Shown here piece after piece: positions 10,935-21,689 of a stretch of 64,000 bases of DNA (the stretch's first letter is position 1; the number at the start of each line of letters is the position of its first letter). The notes under the pieces are model-generated. The model saw only the letters and a program-made list of their open reading frames with translations, did not search any database and was not told the origin of the DNA. This DNA is from Trichobilharzia regenti (Eukaryota > Platyhelminthes > Trematoda > Strigeidida > Schistosomatidae), in assembly GCA_944472135.2 (NCBI GenBank), contig OX235263.1:14243517-14307516 (forward strand), given 5' to 3'. The translations under genes were made by a program, and so were the position numbers.

Positions 10935-11055
10935 TCAACCACTGGGATCAGATCTAATGGCCAGCCCTTGATTCTCAACTTCTGCGAATTCCTGATAGCA
11001 AGAATTAGCAATAGCTAATCTCATCGTCGAGTATTTCTCCTCATGCCTGACCTTC
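10935..11055 (-). repeat. HH1 element fragment (tRNA-like body)
   Basis: Minus-strand remnant of the HH1 body: CCACTGGGATC..ATGGCCAGCCC, then ACTTCTGCGAATTC and the GAGTATTTCTCCTCA inner segment. The ribozyme part is missing. Confidence 0.6.
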
Positions 11056-11399
11056 ATTACCGCAATCTGTCACGAATTCCCACGGAATCATAGCCTCACA
11101 ATCAAACCATCCAGTTAGGAACGCGAAGATATTTGTTGCTGTAGTAGTGACTAGAAGTACAGTCAACGACACTCGTCTCATTCTACACCCGAAATGAGTA
11201 ATCGGGATTGCTCTGGGATTCCAGCTCAATACCCATCGCTTCATATGCCCTATTGAGTAAACTATCTCACCATTACAGCCACTTCACCAAAACAACTGGT
11301 ATGATTTTGAGGCAATTAATGAATGCTGTTATTATTTTTCGGAAGATTGCATGGTTCTATTCAATATGTACTAAGCATCCTTTCACAGTGTAATTGTAT

Positions 11400-11402
<3 letters not shown>

Positions 11403-11432
<30 letters not shown>
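11403..11432. repeat. (AT)n microsatellite
   Basis: About 15 AT dinucleotides. Confidence 0.9.
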
Positions 11433-11434
<2 letters not shown>

Positions 11435-11529
11435 GTGTAGTAGCGTTCTCTAAGATGGGTAGTTTAATTACGAAACTTTCGCAGTCCTCTTCTAGACAAC
11501 ATCTTCAGCTGAAACATTAATATAAAGCG

Positions 11530-12175
11530 AACTATCGGAAGACCTGGGAGTACTGGAAAGCTGTTTCTTCAGCCAAGTTTGGGACTCATCAGCAGTACAC
11601 CCTCACCACCATCATTCGAACCCAGGACCTTCCGGTTACAAGGCAACCGAGCTCGTAGACCATTGAGCAATTGGGACCCGATTCAATGGCCAGCCCGTGA
11701 GTTCTTACTTCTGCCAATTCATGACATTGCGCGACCGCTAGTCAATGTCTTCGGCGAGTATTTGTCCTCACACTAAACCTGCTGCACCCTACCGGTTACG
11801 ATGAGATGCTCACAGGCGACTGGCGCTGTTCACGTAGGCAGTTACCTGACGTTCTAGGGAGAAGACGTGACCAGTAGGGTGCAGCAGGTTTAGTGTGAGG
11901 ACAAATACTCACCGAAGACATTGGCTAGGGGTCGTGCTACGTCGTGAATTGGCAGAAGTCACAATTCATGGGTTGGCCATTGAATTTGGGTTCCAATGGT
12001 TTAATTGTATACCAGCTCGCCTTGTAACCAGAAGGTCTTGGGTTCGAACGATGGTGGTAAGTGAGTACTGATGAAGATTCCAAAACTTGGCTGACGAAAC
12101 AGCTGTCCAGTACTCCCAGGTTTTCCAATGGTTCTCTAACTAATGTCAGCTCATGATGTAATCCTGTAACACCGA
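11530..12175. repeat. HH1 palindrome, two full arms
   Basis: The left arm is minus (ribozyme 11550-11598, box B complement near 11618, box A near 11664). The right arm is plus (box A near 11990, box B GGTTCGAACG near 12040, ribozyme-like 12064-12112). The arms meet around 11800-11850. In the right-arm core the first C is replaced by A (ATGAAGA) and stem II has changed. Both arms use the CTTGGCTGAC variant of stem II. Confidence 0.85.
11550..11598 (-). ncRNA. HH1 hammerhead ribozyme copy, core kept, stem II mismatch
   Basis: On the minus strand: GTACTG, CTGATGA, then a stem II block GTCCCAAACTTGGCTGAA, GAAA, and a stem III region reading CAGCTTTC instead of CAGCTGTC, followed by CAGTAC. All unpaired core bases are present, but the base pair next to GAAA is G opposite A and stem III has lost symmetry. 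Confidence 0.65.
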
Positions 12176-12179
12176 CAAA

Positions 12180-12475
12180 TATTTAGTCCTAAAGCGTGAC
12201 TGATAATTCAGTTGGACACCTTCAATAAGGCTGAAACCCAGAAAATTTCGCTTACAAGTCAAGCTGGTAGACCATCGAGCCACCAGGAGCCACCGACTCG
12301 ATGGCCAGCCCATGAATTCTAACTCCTATCAATTCAAGATATACCGTGACCACTAGCCAATGTCAAGTCAGGCAATTAATCGTCTTCTTACCACACTTGA
12401 TAAACCAGCTGATTACGACTTCTCACTGCTGATCCCAAAAATAGGGCTAAACAGCTAGCTGTCCAGATTTCTACT
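12180..12475. repeat. Degenerate HH1 copy
   Basis: Minus-strand body (AAGTCAAGCTGGTAGACC, GAGCCACCAGGAGCC, GATGGCCAGCCCATG) followed by a plus ribozyme remnant at 12427-12463 (GCTGATCCCAAAAATAGG, then AAACAG..CTGTCCAG). Too mutated to fold as a hammerhead. Confidence 0.6.
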
Positions 12476-13310
12476 CTCTGCAGTTAAATACATACACACA
12501 CTCACACTCACACACAGAGATAGAGAGCTATTTCAGATTTTCATGTCATGCTTGTGTTTAAAGTACTTATCTGAAGAGAGCAGAAAAAGATATAGGAAAT
12601 TTTATATCACTTTAGCCCATTTCTTCTCCATTTACTAATGAACATCGATTACTGAAAAGGACATATATGTAAGTAGGAAATTAAGTGACCGAGGAAATGA
12701 TATACATCTACACCGACATATATATTCAATGTATGTAGTCTTACATGTGTGAATGTGCGTGTGTATTTGTGTGTATCATAATAGCCTAATATCCCATTTA
12801 TCAGTGTAAAAAGTCCTCGATGATATGCTTTCAACATTCCCACCCACCCTCGTCAACTGGATTCCAATTTACTTTTTACATTATGTATATATAGATATAT
12901 ATGTCCTTGACCTGAATTTAAACAAAACGTGTAAATAGGTTGGAATGATCCAAATTGAGCATTTGGAAACAAGCTATTGACCGAAAAATTACTGATTTTT
13001 ATTTAACTATTCACTTAAATTGATAGGAACATTATATACATCTAGCTATGCATTGTTTTGAATGTCAGACCACCATCTACCTTTGAATCTCTACCTAGGC
13101 CTCTTCTGTTAATGAAGATTCCTGTTACACAAGCAGAGTGATGGAAATAATAAGTGGTTGCACTTCTACTTTTCTGATAGGAAGCAGTGTACTGTTTACA
13201 ACGAGAAGTCCTCCAATGTTCCACTCAATTAAGGCGGTGTTGTTCAGCAAGTGCTATTCTTTCTCCTCCTCTGTTTTCCGTCTTCTTCTTCTTCTTACAT
13301 GACTTCAAAT
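12476..13310. other. Intron sequence with CA/GT-rich patches
   Basis: A CACACTCACA patch near 12496-12516 and TGTG patches near 12754-12776; otherwise AT-rich. No exon recognised. Confidence 0.35.
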
Positions 13311-13315
13311 TGAAG

Positions 13316-13375
13316 TATACACTGAAGATATCACCCAGTAGGGTGATGAAAGCTTCGCAAACTAACCATCCAGCT
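13316..13375 (+). repeat. HH3 hammerhead-like motif of a PLE terminal repeat
   Basis: Core CTGAAGA (13322-13328), one extra T, a 7-bp stem II ATCACCC/GGGTGAT (13330-13336 with 13341-13347, loop AGTA), GAAA (13348-13351) and the short palindrome AGCT, then TTCGCAAACTAAC. The AACCATCCAGCTCAGAGAAC end matches the PLE-linked repeats at 55905-57113 and 63470-63540. The extra base after the core and weak stem I make activity uncertain. Confidence 0.55.
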
Positions 13376-13499
13376 CAGAGAACAAAACCACATCAAAATA
13401 CTGTACTACATGCTAAAAGTTCTATATTTGTACCTAAAGTACTGTCTGGAATAGAGCTATTATAGTCCTGGTTTGGTAAATAGGTCCTAATATACTAAG

Positions 13500-13750
13500 T
13501 GATATTTGAAGATGTAATAAAAAATTACCTGGTGGCAGGATTCGAACAAGGGGCCTACGACTTCATAGTTCAGTTCTCTAAGTGTGCAGCTAAGAGAGGC
13601 AGTTTTTCCATTTGGTTATTGCAGCAGAATATCCCGCTGGTTAACAGTTACGCTGATATAAGTCATACATGTGCTCTATTAGGGCTGATGATACCACCCA
13701 GTTGTCTAGGTTGAAATAGATGAAGGCGGACTCGAACAAAGGCCTCACTA
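13500..13750 (-). repeat. Unassigned tRNA-like (pol III promoter) repeat
   Basis: On the minus strand, box B-like GTTCGAATCCTGCC is at 13536-13549 and a box A-like TTAGCTGCACACTTAGAGAA about 45 nt upstream. A CTGATGATACC string lies on the plus strand near 13686 but no stem II or GAAA completes a ribozyme. It resembles none of the other families here closely. Confidence 0.45.
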
Positions 13751-14109
13751 AATGAAAATGAAACGTTTACATGAATGAGCCAGTCCCATACATTGTTTTT
13801 TTTTAAAATATTACTGCTTTTTTCAGAAATATATCCCTTTCTTTGTGATCAAAAACAACATTTTTGGATCAAGCATATTCTATTACTCAGATCATTAGTT
13901 TCGTTTAAACGTGCAGGCAATGAAAAGAAACATAAAAGTGATTGCACTTCACCATGAAATGCATTAAATAAGGCAATAAAACAAATAAAGAAAATTTTTA
14001 AATACTCCCACTGCTAAAATTAGAACAAGGCATATAAGAGAACACTAGTGTTTTCAAATTAAAACTCCTTCAGCCATTACTCTAATATACATAAATTTAT
14101 ATATTTAAA

Positions 14110-14990
14110 AAAAATTAAACCGATGACGGTGAATTTGTGGGACAAAACGAACTCATACTGCTGCCACCCATTGTTTCCCATTTTCCAGCCGACCAATCAT
14201 GATTGCCCAAATGAAAGATAAGCTGCTTAGTTGTGCCACTTCTACATGCATTTATAAATTTAGCTGCCCCTGAGGACATAGCTATGTGTAGCGCGAACAA
14301 CTAGACAGTTCAACAAACGTATTATTGAGCATTTTCCTTCATAGTTCAGAAAAGGCTAAATAAAATCTATAAGAAATCCTATTTTGTCTCATTCGATTGA
14401 TGATAGCGGTCAATAAGCGGACAAAAGAAATGCCTTCAAGGTTATCTACCTAAATTCATCGAATTTTTTTCAAAGGAATTCAAACCCGCCTTTTACACAT
14501 AGCCGAAAAAGCTATGGGAATTAATTCGAGAGTACAATTCTTGTCCCTCCCTTGGCCTGGGTAAATTCTAATTAAAACCCTTCTACCCTTTCTTATTATT
14601 TCCATTGCCTACGTACTTTTATGATATTTATCGGAACGTTGACTGTCCGTCTACTTCACCTTTAGTAACACGTAACTTTCGACCTAATTTACTGGTTGAA
14701 TTGTCTATAGATATACACACACACATATTACTACCTTCGTTATTCTTATCGCCACCAGCATAAACCGTATTATCATTATTTCGTTATCATTATATTCATC
14801 GTTATTACTGACGTTCAAAACATTTACCACATTATCATTATTATTATTATTTGATCCACAAAATTACCGTGATTGGTTGAAATTGTTATGTATAAATCTA
14901 CGTAAATTAGATTAAAACCTGAAGAAGACCTAATTGAAAATAACAATATTGTTCGCTTATATATCTCTTTATTTATTATTTATTTTTGAG
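14110..14990 (+). mobile_element. Penelope-like element: GIY-YIG region and 3' region
   Basis: Broken frames read LLSCATSTCIYKFSCP (the C..C zinc-like segment before GIY-YIG), then KRIIEHFPS, IKSIRNPILSHSID and KRNAFKVIYL. The rest is 3' region with ATT-rich tracts and an end near CCTGAAGAAGACC..AATATTGTTCGCTTATAT. A close copy lies at 50150-50935 in the same orientation. Confidence 0.75.
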
Positions 14991-15129
14991 ATAAGAAAAA
15001 CACCTCCAGTGAATAACTACCCACCGCATCTTACTGATCAGAAGAGACAAGAGAAAAATAAGAGTAGTGGTGCAGACAATAATGTATCATATAAGGAAGG
15101 GAAATATGAGATCCTACGTAGGGATTCTA

Positions 15130-15151
15130 TTATTATTATTATTATTATTGT
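15130..15151. repeat. (ATT)n microsatellite
   Basis: Seven ATT-type triplets immediately downstream of a PLE 3' region. Confidence 0.85.
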
Positions 15152-15231
15152 TAAGCATGGGATTTCGGGAGGCATTTGAATGAGTCAAATTTATTGGAGG
15201 ACAAATTCTATTTGAAGAGTTTTTCTGTAAC

Positions 15232-16108
15232 AAATTGACTTGAACTTCGCCGATGATAAATGCCTGATTTCCCACAAACTGGAACATATGCAAATGAAAA
15301 GCAACACGTTTGCACAAGAAGAATCAAAGATGGGAATTCACTTCAGGTGAACACAGAGAAAACAGAGGTGATGGAGATTCCTGGCCAACAGCAACAGCAT
15401 CAACAACAGACAACAGTCAGCCAGCATAAATGGGTGAAATCTGAAAGAACCAACCTCATTCAACTACCTACCGACCGGGGAAGCACCGTTTCAACAACAG
15501 GCGGAATTGATGAAGATATCAAAGCGAGGATGATCGAGAAAGCAAGGCAAGCTTTCATTACTCTCAAGTCTGTGTGGAGGTCAACAGCACTCAGCACGAA
15601 AATGAAAATTACATCCGGATTTTCAACTCCAATATGTAGTCTGTCACTGCTACCTTATGCGGATCAGAGATTTGGCGCGTCATAAAGAGCATCTCAAACA
15701 AACCACATACCTCCATTAACAGCTGTCTTTGCCCAATACTCAAGATCAGATGGCCAGCCAGAAAAGATCAGCAACAGGGATCTGTGGCAATAAGCGAAAC
15801 AACCCAGTAGGAACCGGTTGTGCAACATATTTGCAGGAAGACATGGAGGTGGATTGGCTGGCCATACTCTGGAAAAACAAACCATCAATTGATATCACTA
15901 GACAAGCCCTCGAGTGGAATCCGCATGGAAAGCGGCGAGTTGGTCATCCAAGTGTGACTTGGAGGAGGAGGTGATGTGAAAAGGAGATGAAAGCATGCGG
16001 TCAGACGCGGAGGCTGGTGAAAACTCTAGCAGAGAACTGAGCGCAATAGTGACGCGCGGCTGAAGCCGTATGTTCCTCTAGGAATTAAAGGAAACAATAA
16101 TAATAATG
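15232..16108 (+). mobile_element. LINE-A, 5'-truncated copy
   Basis: Begins inside the RT palm (NFADDKCLISHKLE, the catalytic FADD motif near 15247-15258), followed by LQVNTEKTEVMEIPGQQQQH, IKARMIEKARQAFITLKSVW, SISNKPHTSINSCL and ARQAL/WNPHGKRRVGHPSVTW. It ends with GTTCCTCTAGGAA (16071-16083) and an (AAT)n tail. Frames are broken by several indels. Confidence 0.85.
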
Positions 16109-16172
16109 ACATCAGTTAGAGAACCACTTGAAAACCTAGGAGTACTTGACAGCTGTTTCGTCCTACCTCTTG
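16109..16172 (-). repeat. HH1 outer-end fragment
   Basis: The outer end and ribozyme 3' half only (GACATCAGTTAGAGAACCAC, TACTTGACAGCTGTTTCGTCC). It begins right at the LINE-A poly(AAT) tail. Confidence 0.7.
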
Positions 16173-17109
16173 TATGTGATCATACATTAAAGTGGGTGGA
16201 CAGGCAGACAGACAGACAGGGAGGTTAATGACTGGATTGACATCGAATACTTAAATGATATGAAAATAACGTAACACCTGTAACAGACAGGTGGAAAACA
16301 AAGGAGTAAAGTTATATAGACCAATTTAGGATGTTGTATGAATGTATTGAGTGATAAATTATTGCTTGAAAAAGCATCCATGTATTACAAAAATATAACC
16401 ACTGTATATTACATCAAATAAGCTTTACTAATTATAGGATTAATATTCTCCTGGGGCTCCAAGTTATACACAGGTTTACAGCAACACATCACTAATTTGT
16501 CCAGTTTCCTACAGTCCTTTTTAACTGGCTTCACGACTGTCCAGTGGCTCTAACATCCTACTCACAAGACCTCCTGCATGTCACTCTTGGATCCGAGCTC
16601 AAGTTATTGTCTCCCATTTGGCTCCAACGCAAGGAAGAGATGAATTATAGTCATAGAGTTGAGGAGAAAAACCTTATGAGTTGACAATAAAGGCAAATGT
16701 TGAAGTCATTAGTGTTTAATTGTACTATACAGAGAGATTTGATGCTTAGTTCAATTTAAGGTTGAATAAAACTAGTGTTAAATGTGAGAAATCTGATTAA
16801 AGGACTGTTTTTTTCTAATTCTACTTGCTGTTATGTTTCACTTATGCTCAACATAGAGATAATCCCTTTTGGGATACATAAAAGGGGATTACCAAGTGAC
16901 CTACATAAATAAATATATAAGCAAAATTTAGATATTAGGTCATATTTACATTAGTTTTTTGCTCCATCAGTTAAACTTTGAGTGATAAATTGAGATAAAT
17001 GGAAGGCTACAAAAAAGAACAACATTTTTAACTTAAAATTCACAGCGACAAAATGGCAAATCTCCTTTCAGAATTAGAACAGATTATTTAGGGCATACTT
17101 CAAATTAGC
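16173..17109. other. Intron sequence, nothing recognised
   Basis: AT-rich, with a CAGA/GACA patch near 16200-16222. No exon or element. Confidence 0.35.
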
Positions 17110-17500
17110 TGGTGGATTTCATTATGAGCTGACATCAGTTAGACAACCATTTGAAAATAATCTAGGAGTTGTGTAGGGCTGTTTCGTCAGCCTAGTTTGG
17201 GACTCTTCATCAGCACTTTCCCACCGTCAGCTTTCGAACTCAGGACCTTCTGGCTTCAAGGCGAGCTAGCAGACCATTTAGCTACTGGACCAATGAATTC
17301 TAACTTCTACGAGCTCACTTTGTAGCCAGAAGGTCCTGGGTTCAAACCCCGTACTGATGGAGAGTCTCAAACTAGGACGAAACAGCTGTCCAGTACTCCC
17401 ATCTGGTTCTCCAATGGTTCTCTAACTAATGTCAGCTCTTGATGAAATCCTGAAACCAATCAAATCCCTACAAACCAACATTTGAATTCCATATTTGTTC
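17110..17500. repeat. HH1 palindrome, shortened centre
   Basis: Left minus arm 17110-17305, right plus arm about 17310-17500. The right-arm core reads ATGGAGA in place of CTGAAGA, with stem II GTCT..GGAC and CAGCTGTCCAGTAC conserved. The inner half of the element is deleted, so the two tRNA-like parts are almost back to back. The right end extends to CCAATCAAATCCCTACAAAC. Confidence 0.8.
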
Positions 17501-17504
17501 GTTT

Positions 17505-18115
17505 ATTAGGTGTATCACACAGTGATGAAACGGTATCATTCACTGGATGACAAAGTTTCGAACGCAATTTATAGTTCATAATCATGTCAGTTATAATCGC
17601 ATGACTTCGAAACTTGAGTTTTATAGTTTTCTTTGTCTTTTCCTATTTGTCGTTGTTGAGGTAGTAGAATTTTCCAGATATCTGGGTGGACAGGTGTTGA
17701 ATCATTCCTATTACATGTATTTCCAGTTGATTCGATAAACAAAGCTTCCGTTGATATCAATCTCTCCCTCCACCTTGTTGCTACATTAGATTTTAGAATT
17801 GTCATCTTATCCCATCCATCCTATTGTATGGTTATGTGTGATTGCATGTACTACTATGGCTGAACTATTCTCCAGATTTCTTATCTTATTTGAATCAACT
17901 AATCTAGAATTAGCTAGATTTTTATGTTCGACTAGTCTGACTGACTGACCCTATTCTGCTGCTTTGACCTATGTATTGCACGCAGGGTATTGAATAAACT
18001 CAATTGTTTTGTTTTAAAGGCTCCATAGGATTGATTCTTGAACCGACAAAGCTGGTTTCTAATTGAGTTTGTGGGTTTGAATGCCAGACACTTTTATTCC
18101 TGCCTTGTTAAGAAT
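17505..18115 (-). mobile_element. Penelope-like element: endonuclease end and pLTR
   Basis: Minus frames read NVATRWRERLISTEALFIES, then NDSTPVHPDIWKILLPQQRQ. This matches the plus copies at 59140-59830 and 63835-64000. The right part (17870-18100) contains AMHAV..HTIAW-type PLE endonuclease remains. The left end carries the conserved hairpin followed by CGAAAC. Confidence 0.7.
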
Positions 18116-18118
18116 TCT

Positions 18119-18345
18119 TATGCGTCGGTGGCACAGCGGTTAGGACGCTCGCTAACCATGCACACGGTCCGGGGTTCGATCCCCGGCCACAGGCGCACTC
18201 CTTTACCTCGCTAGGCCAGAAATGGTGCTGGTAAAGAGGAAGAAAGGTTCGGAATGAGGCTAGCAACCCCATCCTGTAAAAATAAATACTGCTACAGAAA
18301 CTTCAAGCCACTAGCCTCAAGCCCTATGTTCCACTGGGAGGGGGA
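18119..18345 (+). repeat. SINE-T with best-preserved tRNA-like head
   Basis: The head 18122-18197 is tRNA-sized (76 nt). Acceptor-like GCGTCGG pairs 6 of 7 with CAGGCGC (18190-18196). Box A is TGGCACAGCGG (18129-18139), box B GGTTCGATCCC (18173-18183), and the T-arm CCGGGGTTCGATCCCCGG is perfect. Then follows the CTTTACCTCGCTAGGCC and AAAAATAAATACTGCT body, and a truncated tail CCTATGTTCCACTGGGAGG. Confidence 0.85.
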
Positions 18346-18357
18346 ATTCTGTCTGTC

Positions 18358-18570
18358 TGTCTATTTTCGACATAGAACTTTGCAGATATGTGCGGTTGTT
18401 CAAGTCGCCACACTCCATGAAGCACACAAACCAAGAGAAGATAGCAGAAGAAATGCATATTAGAGACATTATACAGAGGTGTGAGACAAAAGCATAGTAT
18501 CAACGAAGAACAATACAGTTTCACTGGAAATCATAAGTCACAAGGAGTGGATGCATCTGTGGAGGAAAAA
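18358..18570 (-). mobile_element. LINE-B 3' end fragment
   Basis: Reverse complement of the LINE-B 3' region seen at 29940-30155 and 39680-39890 (TTTCGACATAGAACTTTGCA, GTCGCCACACTCCATGAAG, AAGTCACAAGGAGTGG). Inserted next to SINE-T. Confidence 0.75.
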
Positions 18571-18574
18571 CTAA

Positions 18575-18975
18575 AATAAAAATTATTGTTAAGAATTCGG
18601 CGTGAGGTTTCCGAGGTTCCTTTCTTGCATGGAATTACTACTGATGATTTAGATTCCTTATTGTTGGTGTTGTCTTGCGCATGATTGACATGCATGTCGT
18701 CATTAATATTACTATTAGTTTTATTATCATCACTATCACTACTATGTCTATTTATTTTATCTTTACATTTCCCTACACACATCTGGATTCATTTATCCGG
18801 GTAATTATTAAGTTTCAAAGCTTCTCTTATATGCCTCACTTCCTTGGTACTACTTAGTTTTTGTGCTGTATTACTTAAACATTTCCTCAATCCCTCTTTT
18901 ACTGACATAGGATGCGATGATTGGAAGTCCAAATATCTGTTTGAATGTATGCGTGGGTTTCCTGTAAACATGCTT
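18575..18975 (-). mobile_element. Penelope-like RT thumb segment
   Basis: Two minus frames joined by a frameshift read GNPRIHSNRYLDFQSSHPMS with KEGLRKCLSNTAQKLSSTKE and LKLNNYPDK, then KKGTSETSRRILNN. LDFQSSHP, KCL..RAQ and NNYP are Penelope-type reverse transcriptase thumb signatures. Confidence 0.75.
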
Positions 18976-19009
18976 TTGGTTTAACTTCCTATCTGCTTTC
19001 CTTTTTTTA

Positions 19010-19115
19010 CTCTACAAAAATTTGGCGTAGTTACCAAAATACTTCACTTACAACTCTGTCGAACACCGTTTCAAAGTCGATTAAACTGTGTGAAACCATA
19101 GAAATTTCTAGCCAA
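19010..19115 (-). mobile_element. LINE-A RT palm fragment
   Basis: The minus frame reads SLIDFETVFDRVVSEVFWYL, the RTE motif (FIDFEKAFDSVDR..LW.LLR). Short and isolated. Confidence 0.5.
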
Positions 19116-19177
19116 AAATATCACCTTTAAGCATATTGTCACTTCCGTAACTTTTGATAGTCCGATGAACAAGCATA

Positions 19178-19208
19178 TACATATATATATATATATATAT
19201 ACATATAT
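19178..19208. repeat. (TA)n next to LINE-A tail
   Basis: An AT dinucleotide run merging with the AAT tail of the minus-strand LINE-A. Confidence 0.8.
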
Positions 19209-20100
19209 TATTATTGTATCCTTTAGTTCCTAGAGGAACATAGGGCTTCAGCTGCGCACCTCCATTGCCTTCTGTTTTCTGACAACTTTTTCACCCCGCT
19301 CCAGGTCTGTCCACATGCTTTCATCTCCTCTTCGCATGACCTCCTTCAAGTCACCCTTGCACTGACGACCAACTCGCCTCCTCCCTTTCGGGTTCCACTC
19401 GAGGGCTTGTCTAGTGATGTCACTCGATGGTTTCCTCAGCGTATGGCCAATCCATCTCCATTTCTTTCTGCCTATTTGTTTCACAATCGGTTCCTGCTGT
19501 GTTGGTTCGCTCATTGCCAGAGATCCCTGTTGCTGATCTTTTCTGGCCATCTGATCTTGAGTAGTATTGAGCGTAGACAGCTGTTAATGAAGGTCTGAAG
19601 TTTGTTGGAGATGCTCTTTATGACTCGCCAAGTCTCTGATCCGTATAGTAGCACTGACTTTACATTAAAGTTGAAAATCCGGATGTTATTTTTGATGCTG
19701 AGTGCTGTTGACCTCCACACAGATTTGAGAGTAATGAAAGCTTGTCTCGCTTTTCCGATTCTCGCTTTGATATCCTCGTCAGTTCCGCCTGTAGTTGAGA
19801 CGATGCTTCCCAGGTAGGTGAAGGAGGTTGTTTCTTTCAGGTTCTTCTCACTTATGCTGATTGTTGTCTGTTGTTGTTGTTGATGTTGGCTAGGAATCTT
19901 CATCATCTCTGTTTTATCTATGTTCACGTGAAGTCCTATCTTTGATGCTTCTTCTGCCAACTTGTTACTTTTCACTTACATATCTTCCAGTTTATGGGAA
20001 ATCAGACATATATCATCGGCGAAATCCAGATCCTCCAAATCTTTTGTGTCAGTCCATTTTATGCCTGTTCCCCCGTTGGTTGCCGTTGTCTGTCGCATTA
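19207..20100 (-). mobile_element. LINE-A, best-preserved copy
   Basis: 5'-truncated RTE-like element. It reads GTGIKWTDTKDLEDLDFADD (catalytic FADD near 20010-20030), then CLISHKLEDM, a stop, NKLAEEASKIGLHVNIDKTE, TSFTYLGSIVSTTGG, LLYGSETWRV and KIRWPEKISNRDLW. A second frame continues with KKWRWIGHTLRKPSSDITRQ and ALEWNPKGRRRVGRQCKGDL. Only one stop and one frameshift separate a 250-codon reading. It ends in the hairpin (GTTCCTAGAGGAAC at 19227-19240) and an AAT-rich tail. Its 5' end joins a (TA)n run. Confidence 0.9.
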
Positions 20101-20255
20101 TTATATATATACATATATATATATCCTTATCTAAATACAAAAAATAAATACCGTTTACATAAAACAGGTCATTTACTTAAGTATCCCAAACAGTTTAATA
20201 CCTTCATGCATTTTTTTCAGGTTAATATTATTATTGCTGTTTTAACTAATGCGCA

Positions 20256-20285
20256 TACACCTTTCTTTCTTTCTTTCTTTCTTTC
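20256..20285. repeat. (CTTT)n microsatellite
   Basis: About seven CTTT units. Confidence 0.9.
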
Positions 20286-20289
20286 TCTA

Positions 20290-20985
20290 CTTTAGCCGGT
20301 ATACTTCACCTTAGGAATAAAAAGTAGAATAATTAATGACAATACTTTCCTACCTGATTGTATAAACAGTGTGTCAGATACAGGAGAGAAATAAAAAACA
20401 CTTTTGTGTCTCAGGGGAGAAAAACCATTGACACATTGACAAAAATATCTTTGTGTGTCTATATATGAACTTATATAGGCTTATATAACATGCACAATAT
20501 TTAAAGACATACTTATCCCGAACATAAGAAAAACGCCAGAGTGTCCTTAAATGTGGATGATTAAGCTGGTGTTAACAAGAGATGTAATAATGATGTTTGT
20601 GATGATAATAATAACAATAATGAAGACGATAATGTTTCTGTTATCGTTGTTGTTGATGACGATGATGATGGCGAGTGAATGAGTTCTTAAGTGAGTTCAA
20701 CTATCCACTTAAATAAACTGAAAAATGATTATCGAAAAACAAACAATCAAGTAAAAGAACAAAGAAAAGAACAAAAAGCCTTGTAATGGATGGATGGAAT
20801 GAATAAATCGATGCAAAAAGTCAAATGCAAAAAAGTTGAAGACAATAAAAGACAAACAAAAAGTGATTGATGAATGCTTAGATCCACCTCATTTCACTTG
20901 CTCAAAGATAGCCTTCTAGTTTCTATTGTTGACTTGTGATTGTTTTAATATTTGAGGAAGACAAACAGACAATTGTTTTCAAGTA
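20290..20985. other. Intron sequence, low complexity
   Basis: A GAT/AAT-rich patch at 20580-20680 and an A-rich patch at 20715-20870; no exon recognised. Confidence 0.35.
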
Positions 20986-20989
20986 TTGG

Positions 20990-21592
20990 TTTCTCGGGAT
21001 TTGATTGGTTCAAAAATGGATTTCAATCTGAGCTGACATTAGTTAGAGAACCATCAGAAAACCAGCTAGGAGTACTGGACAGCTGTCTCGTTAGCCAAGT
21101 TTGCGACTCTTCAGCAGTACACCCTTACTACCATCGTTTGAACCCAGGGCCTTTTGGCTACAAGGCGAGCTAGCTCGTTGACCATTAAGCCATTGGGACC
21201 CGAATCAATGAATAGCCCATGAATTCTTACTTCTTCCAATTCACTACATAACGCGACTCCAAGCCAGTGTCCTCCGCAAGTATTTGTCCTCACAAACGAC
21301 CTGCTGCATTCTACTGGTAACAATGAGGTGCCCAATGGCGACTGGCCCTATTCAAGTAGGCTTCTACCTTGGTTTCGTTGCAAAGTCGCACTTTGTCGTG
21401 AATTGGCAGAAATTAGAATTCATGGGCTGTCCATTGAATCGGGTCCCAACGACTTAATGGTCAACGAGCTAGCTTGCCTTGTAACCAGAATTTCCTGAGT
21501 TCGAACCTCCCGTAGAAACAGCTGTCCAGTACTTCCAGGTTTTCTAATGGTTCTCTAACGAATATGAGGTCATGATGAAATCCTGTAGACAA
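20990..21592. repeat. HH1 palindrome
   Basis: The left minus arm has a ribozyme near 21078-21126 (core CTGAAGA kept, stem II GTCGCAAACTTGGCTAAC, GAGA instead of GAAA). The right plus arm has box A and B near 21450-21505, but the ribozyme is deleted to its 3' half (GAAACAGCTGTCCAGTAC). Inner sequences CCTCACAAACGACCTGC and the flanking arms are mirrored across about 21340-21380. Confidence 0.8.
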
Positions 21593-21689
21593 CTGTTTTG
21601 CTTTTGTGTGTGACTCTTATTCATCCTCCTCTGTGTTTCACGTAATTATCTCATATAGAAGATGAAGACAGGAGTGTGTAGAATAAACG

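Noticed and set aside
18122..18197. Functional tRNA gene
   Set aside because: Imperfect acceptor and D stems, no clear anticodon arm, and attachment to a SINE body with LINE-A-like tail make a SINE far more likely.
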